Of a stretch of DNA of 37,561 nucleotides, positions 1-8,097 are shown one piece after another. The position numbers and the translations under genes were made by a program. How positions within the stretch are numbered: the stretch's first letter is position 1; each line of letters begins with the position of its first letter. The notes beneath the pieces are model-generated. The model saw only the letters and a program-made list of their open reading frames with translations. It made no database searches and had not been told where the DNA came from. The DNA comes from CAZRHR01 sp964599915 (GTDB lineage: Bacteria; Bacteroidota; Bacteroidia; CAIKAF01), in the NCBI GenBank assembly GCA_964599915.1, contig CAZRHR010000019.1, positions 1-37,561 on the forward strand, given 5' to 3'.

Positions 1-8
1 ACGAAGGG

Positions 9-39
9 GGAGCGGAAAACTTCCGCTCCTTTATTTTTT
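9..39 (+). terminator. Intrinsic terminator of a gene upstream of the window
   Basis: A perfect 9-bp stem, GGAGCGGAA (9-17) and TTCCGCTCC (21-29), closes on a 3-nt loop and is followed by a T-rich run (TTTATTTTTT, 30-39). The T-run is on the + strand only, so this ends a + strand transcript that starts before the window. The remaining 97 bases up to the addA start are AT-rich and hold no recognisable gene; the addA promoter presumably lies there, but I see no clean TAnnTTTG element. Confidence 0.85.
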
Positions 40-136
40 ATCGGACACTAGTGATAAAAAACATAGGAATGTTAAAAAGCAGAAAAAATTATACCAATAA
101 TTGTAATATTTTATCCTTCCATTCAATTGCCTAGCC

Positions 137-3100
137 ATGTTACATCTTCAGCAAGCTTCCGCCGGTTCTGGTAAGACATTTTTCATTACATGGTTTTTTA
201 TTCAGCTGGCTTTAAAATCTCCTAGCCGTTGGCGGCATATTCTTGCAGTGACTTTTACCAATGATGCCGCCAGCGAGATGAAGGTGCGTATTGTTGAAGG
301 ATTGGTGGAACTTTCCACCCATCCGCAGGCCTCCAAGTATCTTCCCCATATCCAGGCCAACACTGGATTGACTCCAGAGGATATTCAGGAAAAATGTGCG
401 CTAATCCTTCAACAAGTCTTGCAGCATTTAGACCAACTTCAAGTGGTTACCCTGGATCGATTTTTCCAGCAAATGTTGCGCTCTTTTGCCCGAGAAATTG
501 GGTTGAATGCAGGTTTTGAATTGCAGTTAAATACCGGGCAAGCCATGGAAGAGGTGGTTTGGGGCATGATGCAAACCTTGGTACCAAGGTCTTCCCTTAC
601 CCAATGGCTAACAGACTTTGCACTTGACCAAGTGGACCAAGGGAAAAACTGGAAAATCCGTTCCCATATTGAAGGCTTTGGACTTCAGATGTTTACTGAG
701 CACTTTCAAACCCAACAAGAAACCATTTCCGACTTTATTCAAGACGCTTCTTTGCAAGCCTTTTGGCCACAAGTAAAAGAAGTGCAACATACACTGGAAG
801 AAGAACTCAGTCGTATGGCCAGGTTACTCGACCAATTGGCCAAAGAGCAGGGCTATACTTCAGATGATTTCGCATTTAAAAATGCCGGAGGTTGGAGTTT
901 GGTCACCTATGCCATGGAAGTAAAAGAAGACGGGAAAAAGGCTTGGCGTAGCCCATCTAAACGCGCGCAGGAATTTTATGATGATCCGGAAAAATGGTTT
1001 TCTAAAGGATTTCCAAACCGTACAAGTGCCGTAGATGTAATCACCCAAAATTTGCTTCCTGGTTACCGTGAACTTCTTACGTACATTCAAACCCACCGGT
1101 CCCTTTGGCTTACCTGTGTGATCCTTACAAAATACCAATATCAGTTGGGCTTAATGGGAGTCATGATGAAGGAAATGGCCCGTTACCGGAATGAAAAAGA
1201 TGTGCTGTTGCTGGCCGATGCAGCACCCATATTGAGACAGGTAGGACAAGATAGCCCAACCTCTTTCATCTACGAGAAATTAGGCAACTATTACAAGCAC
1301 TTTATCATAGATGAATTTCAGGACACCTCTCGGTTGCAGTGGGAGAATTTTAAACCGCTGATTGAAAATAGCTTAGCGCAAGGAGATGCCTCTGCCATTG
1401 TCGGCGATGTGAAACAAGCCATATATCGTTTCCGCAACGGAGATTGGCGCTTATTGTCCTATGAAATTGCAGAAGAGCTCCCTGTGCATCCCGGAGCGTT
1501 AAATGAAAATTACCGAAGCCTGCCTGAAATCATTTCCTTTAATAATGAAGTATTTGAACTGCTTCCTACGTTGGCCGTTCAAGCTGCATGCGCAAAAATT
1601 GAGGAAGCGGGTGAACCCTTACCCCCCGATTGGGCCACCACGTATTTTACCCCTGTTTTAAACGCGTATGCCGGTCATCGCCAAAATGTGGGTTTAGTGA
1701 ACCAATCCGGCGGATGGGTTTCTGTTTCCTGCTTTCAGGGCGCAAATGCAGAGGAACGAATGGTTGCCGCACTTCATGGACTTGAAGGTAAGTTATTAGA
1801 CGTGCTTTCTCGTGGTTATACCCAGCGCGATATTTGCATTTTGGTGGAGAAAAATGCCCAAGCAGGACTTATCGCCAACCATTTTGCCCAACGAGAGGTT
1901 CAAGCCAGAATGGAGTCTCATTCCATTCGTTTTCTCACCCAAGAGGGTCTTTCTCTTCAGTCGCACCCGGCCTTGGTGGTGTTGACCGGTTTTTTATCTT
2001 CTTTTTTACCCGGGTCAGATCCTATTGCTTTGTTTACAGCAGCCTATCTATGGAACCAACAGTTTGACCCGGAGCGTATTCAAATTCCGGAAAAAAATCT
2101 TTGGGAAGAAGGTCCGTTGGGGCAGAAATTTAAACAGGTACGTAGTCTCCCTGTGGGTACCCTATATGCGCTGGCACACGCCATGGTGAAACTTCTCGAT
2201 TTGGAACAATGGCCTGGTGCGGTGACTTATTTACACCATTTTTTCTCCATCGTAGCCGATCGCCAACAGCAGGGAGAAGGCGATATTGCCGGTTTTTTAA
2301 CCTGGTGGAATGATTCTGAAAATACACAATACCTGGCTACACCGCCCCAAGAGGATGCGGTAAGAACCATGACCATTCATAAATCCAAAGGATTACAGTT
2401 TCCGGTGGTTATTTTGTTTGCGGTGAATCAAAGTCTTTGGGAAACCCGTTTTCAGCCCATCTTATGGGTGCCACTGGAAACCGAAGGGTTGCCCCATGCT
2501 CCTTTAGTACCTATTAAAGCGGGTTTCGATGTCTTGGCCACCGACCTTGCGCCAAATATGATGCGGGAAACGGCGGACCAAGTCTTGGATGGTTTGAATC
2601 GTTTTTATGTGGCTTGTACCCGTGCAGCGCGTGAATTGCACATTCAATTGAATGAAAATGCGGAAAAAAATACCCTATCCCGTCTTTTGCTGGACATGAT
2701 GGATCGGGTGCCAGGGGTAGATGCACAAGCCGGTTCTTGGGCCTTTGGTCATCCCACCAAGCCGCTTGTGGTGGAAGATGAAAAAAAGAAACCGAAGGAG
2801 TTTTGGGAGCCAGACACAGCGCCTTCAGCCCCCCTCATAGAAGCGCTGGCGATTGGCGGAGCGGACGATTGGTTAATGTCTCCGGATGCGAGAGATTATG
2901 GTATTTGGCTTCATCACATGCTTTCTGCCTTGGATGCCCAAGCCGGGAATGTGGCCAAAGTAGTAGAAAATGCGCATAGAAAAGGTTGGTTTACCGAAGA
3001 GGAAAAGCCAGAATGGGAAGCCAAAATCCGCCAAATCATCGCCTTGCCAGCCTTGGCCTGGAGTTTTCACGAAACGGCCGAAGTACTCGCAGAGCGAACC

Positions 3101-3316
3101 TTACTGCATCCTTCATGGGGCGCAAGGCGTCCGGACCGCGTAGCCATTCGGGAGGGTGTAGCCAGAATTTATGAATTTAAAACCGGGCAGCCCTTGCCCA
3201 ACCATGAACTTCAAATCCGCAAGTACATGGAAGGTCTTCAACAAATGGGCCTAAGGGTCGAAGGTGGTTATCTCATTTACACATCTAGCCTTTCTGTTCA
3301 AACCCTTACCCTATGA
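137..3316 (+). CDS. addA: AddA-like UvrD-family helicase/exonuclease subunit
   Basis: ATP-dependent helicase-nuclease subunit for processing double-strand DNA ends before RecA loading; cytoplasmic. At 1059 aa it has the full superfamily 1 motif set: Walker A AGSGKT at residues 9-14 almost at the N-terminus, Walker B/motif II IIDEFQDTS near 390-398, VGDVKQAIYRF near 421, ENYRS near 457, TIHKSKGLQFP near 746 and the motif VI-like FYVACTRA near 823. The C-terminus carries a RecB-type nuclease core (RPDRVA...YEFKTG near 1000-1016, then a Q-containing helix). The first ATG lies six residues ahead of the Walker motif, so the start is secure. It overlaps addB by 4 bases (ATGA), showing translational coupling. 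It is shorter than Bacillus AddA, which is usual for Bacteroidota versions. Annotation pipelines often call it only UvrD-helicase domain protein. Confidence 0.9.
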   Translation: MLHLQQASAGSGKTFFITWFFIQLALKSPSRWRHILAVTFTNDAASEMKVRIVEGLVELSTHPQASKYLPHIQANTGLTPEDIQEKCALILQQVLQHLDQLQVVTLDRFFQQMLRSFAREIGLNAGFELQLNTGQAMEEVVWGMMQTLVPRSSLTQWLTDFALDQVDQGKNWKIRSHIEGFGLQMFTEHFQTQQETISDFIQDASLQAFWPQVKEVQHTLEEELSRMARLLDQLAKEQGYTSDDFAFKNAGGWSLVTYAMEVKEDGKKAWRSPSKRAQEFYDDPEKWFSKGFPNRTSAVDVITQNLLPGYRELLTYIQTHRSLWLTCVILTKYQYQLGLMGVMMKEMARYRNEKDVLLLADAAPILRQVGQDSPTSFIYEKLGNYYKHFIIDEFQDTSRLQWENFKPLIENSLAQGDASAIVGDVKQAIYRFRNGDWRLLSYEIAEELPVHPGALNENYRSLPEIISFNNEVFELLPTLAVQAACAKIEEAGEPLPPDWATTYFTPVLNAYAGHRQNVGLVNQSGGWVSVSCFQGANAEERMVAALHGLEGKLLDVLSRGYTQRDICILVEKNAQAGLIANHFAQREVQARMESHSIRFLTQEGLSLQSHPALVVLTGFLSSFLPGSDPIALFTAAYLWNQQFDPERIQIPEKNLWEEGPLGQKFKQVRSLPVGTLYALAHAMVKLLDLEQWPGAVTYLHHFFSIVADRQQQGEGDIAGFLTWWNDSENTQYLATPPQEDAVRTMTIHKSKGLQFPVVILFAVNQSLWETRFQPILWVPLETEGLPHAPLVPIKAGFDVLATDLAPNMMRETADQVLDGLNRFYVACTRAARELHIQLNENAEKNTLSRLLLDMMDRVPGVDAQAGSWAFGHPTKPLVVEDEKKKPKEFWEPDTAPSAPLIEALAIGGADDWLMSPDARDYGIWLHHMLSALDAQAGNVAKVVENAHRKGWFTEEEKPEWEAKIRQIIALPALAWSFHETAEVLAERTLLHPSWGARRPDRVAIREGVARIYEFKTGQPLPNHELQIRKYMEGLQQMGLRVEGGYLIYTSSLSVQTLTL

Positions 3317-6126
3317 ATCGCGCATTTTTAGCTCAGTTGGCGGACGAACTTTTGGTTCATTACCCCAATCATCTCAAGGAAGTGACGGTGGTAGTACCCA
3401 CCCGCAGGGCCGGGTTGTTTTTGCAAAAACATTTGCTGGCCAAAGTGAAAAATCCCATTTGGGCTCCCTTGTACACCACACCTTCCGCACTTCTGCATGG
3501 ATGTGCCGGTTTAGAACAAATGGACGACCTTGGCTTATTGGGTTTGTTGTACCGAAATTATATACGCATTTCCGGTTCAAAGGAAACCTTTTCCCAGTTT
3601 TTCTCATGGGGCGACCTTATTTTGAGTGATTTTGATGCCACAGACAAATCGCTGGTCGACGCCCCGGGCTTATTTTCAAGGTTGCGCTCTGAAAAAGAGA
3701 TAGAGCAGCGTTTTCCGTCCCTTGAACCGGAAGTGAAAAAGTTGATTTTAAAGTTTTGGATGGGATTTGAGCCCGAACCTTCGCCCACCCAGCAGCAGTT
3801 TTTGAGGCTATGGGAAACGCTTCCTCAATTGTATGAAGTGACCCGAGACGAATTACTGAAAGAGAAGAAAGGCTATGACGGGCTTATTCAGCGGTACGCG
3901 GTAACGCATACTTTGGATGATTTACAGGTTGGAAGTTCCGTGGTGGTGGCCGGTTTCAATTGGCTTTCGCCTTGTGAGCAAGCCCTCATTCAGCACTTGA
4001 AAACCACCCGTGAGGTTCGATTCTTTTGGGATGCAGCGCCACAATGGCTTGCAGACCCAAGTGATGACCGCGGAAAATGGATCCGGTTGCATCAGGCCAG
4101 GTGGGGCGGCACATGCTTGGACGTACCCGGAGATGGGCCGGAACTTACGTGGACCGGCGCGCATTTGGCAGAAGGACAGGCCGCTGCATTAAGTCAATCG
4201 TTGCAAGCTTTAAAAGATGTGGAACCACAAGCCCAGGCCATTTTGTTTCCACAAGAACATTTACTCATGCCGGTTTTGCATGCGTTGCCGGCTGAGTTAG
4301 GGGCGGTGAATCTGTCCTTGGGTTATCCTGTGAGGCGGGCGCTAGTTTTCGATTTTTTCCAGTTATTATTTTCGATTTTTCAAACCTTGTCCAGGGATGG
4401 CAAGGGTATTGAAACCAGCCTTTGGCTTAGGTTGTTATCTCACCCCCTTGGAGGCGGCCGTTTTCCTAAAAAGGTAAAGGAATGGGACCATACCTTAAGA
4501 AATGAAGGGGCATTAACGGTAGAGCTTGCTGACGTGGACGCTTCTTTTCATGAGTTGAAACCGTTGGTAGATTTTCTTCGAGATCCCTTGCCTAATCTAC
4601 CCGTTATGGTCACCTGGTTGTCCCAAACGGATGAGATTCCAGCGTTGGAAAGGGCGGCGGTTCAGTTTGCCACGACCCAATTGCGCCGGCTCATGGAGGT
4701 AGTGCCAGCCGCCCATGTGTCTCTTGAGCAGCGTGCCATGTGGAAATTGCTTCGGCAGGTGTTGCAGCGTTTACGCGTTCCTTTTGTGGGTGAACCGGTG
4801 GATGGCATGCAAATGCTTGGCTTGATCGAAGCCCAATCCTTGGATTTTGACGTACTTCATTTATTAAGTTTAAACGAAGATGCATGGCCTTCCGCGCCTA
4901 GTCATCAGGGAATTGTGCCTTATCACTTGAAAAAGGCGTTTGGACTGCCCCTTCCGGAAGATCGGGTTCAGCAGGAAACCTATGCGTTTTTCCGAACCAT
5001 TCGCCGGGCCAAACGGGTCTTTTTGTACAGCAACACGTTAAGGACCGGTTCGGACCGAGCGGAGCTTTCCCGGTTTATTTATCGGCTAAAGTGGCTGGAA
5101 GGCGCGTCGTTGAAAGAAATACATCAGGCCCCGGAAAAGTTGGTGCAAGAAGCCCATGCCATTGAGATTCCCAAAACAGGATGGGTTTGGGACACTTTAC
5201 AAAAAATCAGGCTGGAGTCGGGAATTTCTCCCTCTAGTTTAGGTACATATTTGTATTGTCCCTTGCGGTTTTATTTCCAAAATGTACTTCGGCTGAGGGA
5301 AACCATAGACATTTCCAAGGAATTGGACGCTAGGATTTTGGGAAACATGATCCACCATGCCATGGAATTTCTGTACGGCCCCTTTGCCCAGTCCGGCCAA
5401 AAGTTGACCCAAGAAGTACTGGAAGGGTTGCGTTCCGAAGCCAAATTGACCGAAGCCTTGACTTTTGCTTTTCGAGAGCAATTTAAAATACCGGAAGACC
5501 GTCCGATTCATTTTAAAGGGGAATGGTTGGTGATCCGTGAGGTAATCTTTCGGTATCTGCGTTGGATTTTAACATCCGATGCCCAGTTCGCGCCCATCCA
5601 AATGCTTGCCCTTGAGGCCGAAAAAAAGGCCATTGTTACGTTGTCCGATGGAGGTGAAGCCTTGATTAGCGGCAAGGTGGACCGCATAGATGAAGTGCAG
5701 GATGGAAGAATTTTGCGGGTGTTGGATTATAAAACGGGCCAGGCCATGGGAAAAACCCAGTTTGATGATATAGCCGCTTTGTTTTCTCCGACCAAACCTG
5801 GTCCCAAAGAAGTACTTCAGGTGTTGTTATATTGTTGGATACTAGCTAAAAATGGACATCGCGGCTTGATTGCACCCGGACTCATTTTTGTGCGTGCTTT
5901 GCATAACGAAGGGGTAGATTTTTCCCTTTCCATGAAAATGAGTGAGGGGGTAGACGGTATTGGGGAAAAGGGAAAAATTGAGCACGCTGGCGGACTTCTT
6001 TCTGATATTGAACGCCATTTGGTGGAGGTGTTGGATGAACTATTTAATCCAAAAATTGCTTTTTCCCAAACCCAGGATTTGGAAAAATGTGCCTTATGTC
6101 CATTTAATAAGGTTTGTGAACGTTAA
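3313..6126 (+). CDS. addB: AddB-like PD-(D/E)XK nuclease subunit with Fe-S cysteines
   Basis: Partner nuclease of the AddA-like protein in double-strand break end resection. The 937-aa protein begins with a degenerate helicase-like region (VVPTRRAGLFLQKHL near residue 27), as in AddB, with no intact Walker A. The C-terminal nuclease contains HHAME near 681, SGKVDRID near 790 and the catalytic core LDYKTGQ with D805 and K807. Four cysteines match the 4Fe-4S staple known from AddB nucleases: C649 in YLYCPLRF, then C926, C929 and C935 in a C-x2-C-x5-C pattern at the extreme C-terminus. The ATG overlaps the addA stop (ATGA). Its TAA shares bases with the stop of the convergent mlaF-like gene. Sequence motifs and gene pairing make the assignment strong; the symbol is by family, not by experiment. 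Confidence 0.88.
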   Translation: MNRAFLAQLADELLVHYPNHLKEVTVVVPTRRAGLFLQKHLLAKVKNPIWAPLYTTPSALLHGCAGLEQMDDLGLLGLLYRNYIRISGSKETFSQFFSWGDLILSDFDATDKSLVDAPGLFSRLRSEKEIEQRFPSLEPEVKKLILKFWMGFEPEPSPTQQQFLRLWETLPQLYEVTRDELLKEKKGYDGLIQRYAVTHTLDDLQVGSSVVVAGFNWLSPCEQALIQHLKTTREVRFFWDAAPQWLADPSDDRGKWIRLHQARWGGTCLDVPGDGPELTWTGAHLAEGQAAALSQSLQALKDVEPQAQAILFPQEHLLMPVLHALPAELGAVNLSLGYPVRRALVFDFFQLLFSIFQTLSRDGKGIETSLWLRLLSHPLGGGRFPKKVKEWDHTLRNEGALTVELADVDASFHELKPLVDFLRDPLPNLPVMVTWLSQTDEIPALERAAVQFATTQLRRLMEVVPAAHVSLEQRAMWKLLRQVLQRLRVPFVGEPVDGMQMLGLIEAQSLDFDVLHLLSLNEDAWPSAPSHQGIVPYHLKKAFGLPLPEDRVQQETYAFFRTIRRAKRVFLYSNTLRTGSDRAELSRFIYRLKWLEGASLKEIHQAPEKLVQEAHAIEIPKTGWVWDTLQKIRLESGISPSSLGTYLYCPLRFYFQNVLRLRETIDISKELDARILGNMIHHAMEFLYGPFAQSGQKLTQEVLEGLRSEAKLTEALTFAFREQFKIPEDRPIHFKGEWLVIREVIFRYLRWILTSDAQFAPIQMLALEAEKKAIVTLSDGGEALISGKVDRIDEVQDGRILRVLDYKTGQAMGKTQFDDIAALFSPTKPGPKEVLQVLLYCWILAKNGHRGLIAPGLIFVRALHNEGVDFSLSMKMSEGVDGIGEKGKIEHAGGLLSDIERHLVEVLDELFNPKIAFSQTQDLEKCALCPFNKVCER

Positions 6127-6896
6127 GGAAGCGGCGTACGTTGTTGTAAGCCTATGCGCGCTTGACGCATGAGGTCGGTGGCAAAAATAAATTGAACCAG
6201 CTCGCTATGGTCAGAATGTATGATTTCTGAGGAGTTTCCTTCCCATGCTTTGACCCCTTTGGAAATAAATACCACTTGCTCGCCAATTTCCAGTACAGAA
6301 TTCATATCGTGGGTATTAATCACCGTAACGGTATTAAATTCATGGGTAATTTCCTGGATTAGGTTGTCGATAACCAAGGATGTTTTGGGGTCCAGGCCGG
6401 AGTTGGGTTCATCAAAGAAAAGGTAGGCCGGATTCAGTGCAATGGCCCGTGCAATGGCCACCCTTTTTTTCATTCCACCGGAGATTTCCGAAGGAAAAAG
6501 ATGGTTTGCATTGACCAAATTGACCCGTTGTAAGCAAAAATTGACCCTTTCCCGAATCTCTTCTTTGGATTTTTTGGTGAACATTTTTAGCGGAAAGGCT
6601 ACGTTTTCCTCTACAGACATGGAGTCGAACAAGGCGCCACCCTGAAATACCATACCAATTTCCTGACGCAACAGTCTTCTTTGGCCTTCTGTGGATTGGG
6701 TAAAAGAACGTCCGTCGTAGGAAATGTCTCCGGAAGTGGGCTGGAAAAGCCCAACGATACACTTCATAAGAACTGTTTTTCCAGAGCCACTTTGTCCAAT
6801 GATAAGGTTCGTTTTTCCCCGCTCAAATTGGATATTCAGGTCGAAAAGAACCTGTTTATCAGGGAAAATCATATTCAGGTTTTGGACGGTAATCAT
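6123..6896 (-). CDS. mlaF: MlaF-like ABC transporter ATP-binding protein
   Basis: ATPase of an MCE-type (Mla) phospholipid transport system at the inner membrane. It is 257 aa when started at the ATG at 6896, which overlaps the mlaE-like stop (ATGA); the frame is open 11 codons further, but that extension lies inside mlaE. Visible motifs are Walker A GQSGSGKT, Q-loop VFQGGALFDSM, signature SEISGGMKKRVAIARA, Walker B YLFFDEPNSGLDP and the H-loop INTHDMNS. The LFDSMSVEENVAFPL stretch is typical of MlaF rather than other ABC ATPases. The MCE substrate-binding subunit (MlaD) that usually follows is not in this window; the next gene is the convergent addB. It is likely co-transcribed with the permease. 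Confidence 0.9.
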   Translation of the reverse strand: MITVQNLNMIFPDKQVLFDLNIQFERGKTNLIIGQSGSGKTVLMKCIVGLFQPTSGDISYDGRSFTQSTEGQRRLLRQEIGMVFQGGALFDSMSVEENVAFPLKMFTKKSKEEIRERVNFCLQRVNLVNANHLFPSEISGGMKKRVAIARAIALNPAYLFFDEPNSGLDPKTSLVIDNLIQEITHEFNTVTVINTHDMNSVLEIGEQVVFISKGVKAWEGNSSEIIHSDHSELVQFIFATDLMRQARIGLQQRTPLP

Positions 6897-7642
6897 AACA
6901 GCAACAAGCGGGTTAGGATGAGATTCCAAAACAAGATAGAAATGGAGGCATTCACCACCGCCTTGGTGCTGGCGACACCCACTTCACGAGAGCCACCTTC
7001 TACATAATATCCGCGGAAGGAGGCAATAGATGAAATTAAAAAGGCAAAAACCACTGCTTTGATTAAGGAATAACGAACATGTCCCGGATCAAATTCATAT
7101 AAAATCCCAAGTTGATACGTGGAGCCCTCCACCATGCCGGTGAAAGTGCAAGCAAAGTATCCGCCCCAAATTCCCAAAAACATAGATACCAAAGTAAGGA
7201 TGGGATTCACAATCAGCGAGGCTAAAATTTTCGGTAAAATGAGAAATCCTGCTGAGTTTACCCCCATAATTTCCAAGGCGTCAATTTGTTCACTCACGCG
7301 CATGGTGCCAATTTCAGAGGCGATGGAAGAGCCCACTTTTCCGGCTAAAATGAGGGCAACCACGGTGCTGGAAAATTCCAAGATGACAGATTCTCTGGTG
7401 GCATACCCAATGGTGTACAGAGGAATAAGTGGACTATCTATGTTGGCAGCCATTTGAATAGAAATGACGGCGCCCATAAATAGGCTGATGATGGATACAA
7501 TACCAATGGAACCTACGCCCAGTGCGTCCATTTCACGCAAGGTCATTTCCCTGAGTACGGCCCAGTTGTCCGGCTTACGAAAAGCACGGAAAATCAGATC
7601 GCAATATTTTCCAAATCGATGGAGGAATAGAAAGGCGCTCAT
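6893..7642 (-). CDS. mlaE: MlaE-like ABC transporter permease
   Basis: Permease of the MCE/Mla lipid transporter family (249 aa). The sequence shows an N-terminal interface helix, a hydrophobic segment GIVSIISLFMGAVISIQMA, the family hallmark region ILAGKVGSSIASEIGTM followed by RVSEQIDALEIMGVN, and several further membrane segments (LILPKILASLIVNPILTL, LIKAVVFAFLISSIASF). The GSREVGVASTKAVV stretch near the C-terminus is also characteristic. It overlaps the ATPase gene by 4 bases and lies 35 bases after the response regulator, so it may share a transcript with the two-component genes upstream. Function as a retrograde or anterograde phospholipid transporter is known for the family only; direction cannot be inferred here. 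Confidence 0.9.
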   Translation of the reverse strand: MSAFLFLHRFGKYCDLIFRAFRKPDNWAVLREMTLREMDALGVGSIGIVSIISLFMGAVISIQMAANIDSPLIPLYTIGYATRESVILEFSSTVVALILAGKVGSSIASEIGTMRVSEQIDALEIMGVNSAGFLILPKILASLIVNPILTLVSMFLGIWGGYFACTFTGMVEGSTYQLGILYEFDPGHVRYSLIKAVVFAFLISSIASFRGYYVEGGSREVGVASTKAVVNASISILFWNLILTRLLLL

Positions 7643-7677
7643 CTGCGGCTAAAATACCCAATTTCTTGGATACTTGG

Positions 7678-8097
7678 TTACGGTTGAACCGCAGTCTGTA
7701 GCCAGAATTGTAAAAGCCCCGCCTGTAGCGGTTTAGATACGTATTGGCGAATCATAGGATATTTCAGCGATTTTTCTAAATCTAATTCAGAAACGGAGGA
7801 ACTGACCACATAGATGTAAATTTCTTTTCCATTGTTCAGTCCTTCCTGAATCATCCAATCTAAGAACTCCCATCCATCCATTTCTGGCATGTGAATGTCT
7901 AAAAGGATGACCAGTGGAATGGGGCGTTGGTTTTCCTTTAAAAAACGCGCGGCCTCCACGGCATTTTCAAATTCCTGGAGCTCCCATTTTTCCTCCATTT
8001 TTCCAAGCTGGTGGCGAATGGTAAACCGAAACACTGGGTCATCATCTATGACCCAAAATTGGAGTTTGTTGTGTTTTTTCATAGTGTGAGGGGACAT
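7678..8097 (-). CDS. Single-domain response regulator (receiver domain only)
   Basis: A stand-alone CheY-like receiver of 139 aa with no output domain. The acidic pocket is visible in FWVIDDDP near the N-terminus, the phosphoacceptor Asp in LLDIHMPEMDGWEFL, the conserved Ser/Thr position in YVVSSSVSELD, and the invariant Lys in YVSKPL. The chosen ATG at 8097 shares its A with the final base of the kinase stop (TAATG), a re-initiation arrangement that supports this start; an internal ATG at 8082 is an alternative. The adjacent kinase is the obvious phosphodonor. With no DNA-binding domain it must act through protein contact or as a phosphotransfer intermediate; its target is not evident. Confidence 0.88.
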   Translation of the reverse strand: MSPHTMKKHNKLQFWVIDDDPVFRFTIRHQLGKMEEKWELQEFENAVEAARFLKENQRPIPLVILLDIHMPEMDGWEFLDWMIQEGLNNGKEIYIYVVSSSVSELDLEKSLKYPMIRQYVSKPLQAGLLQFWLQTAVQP

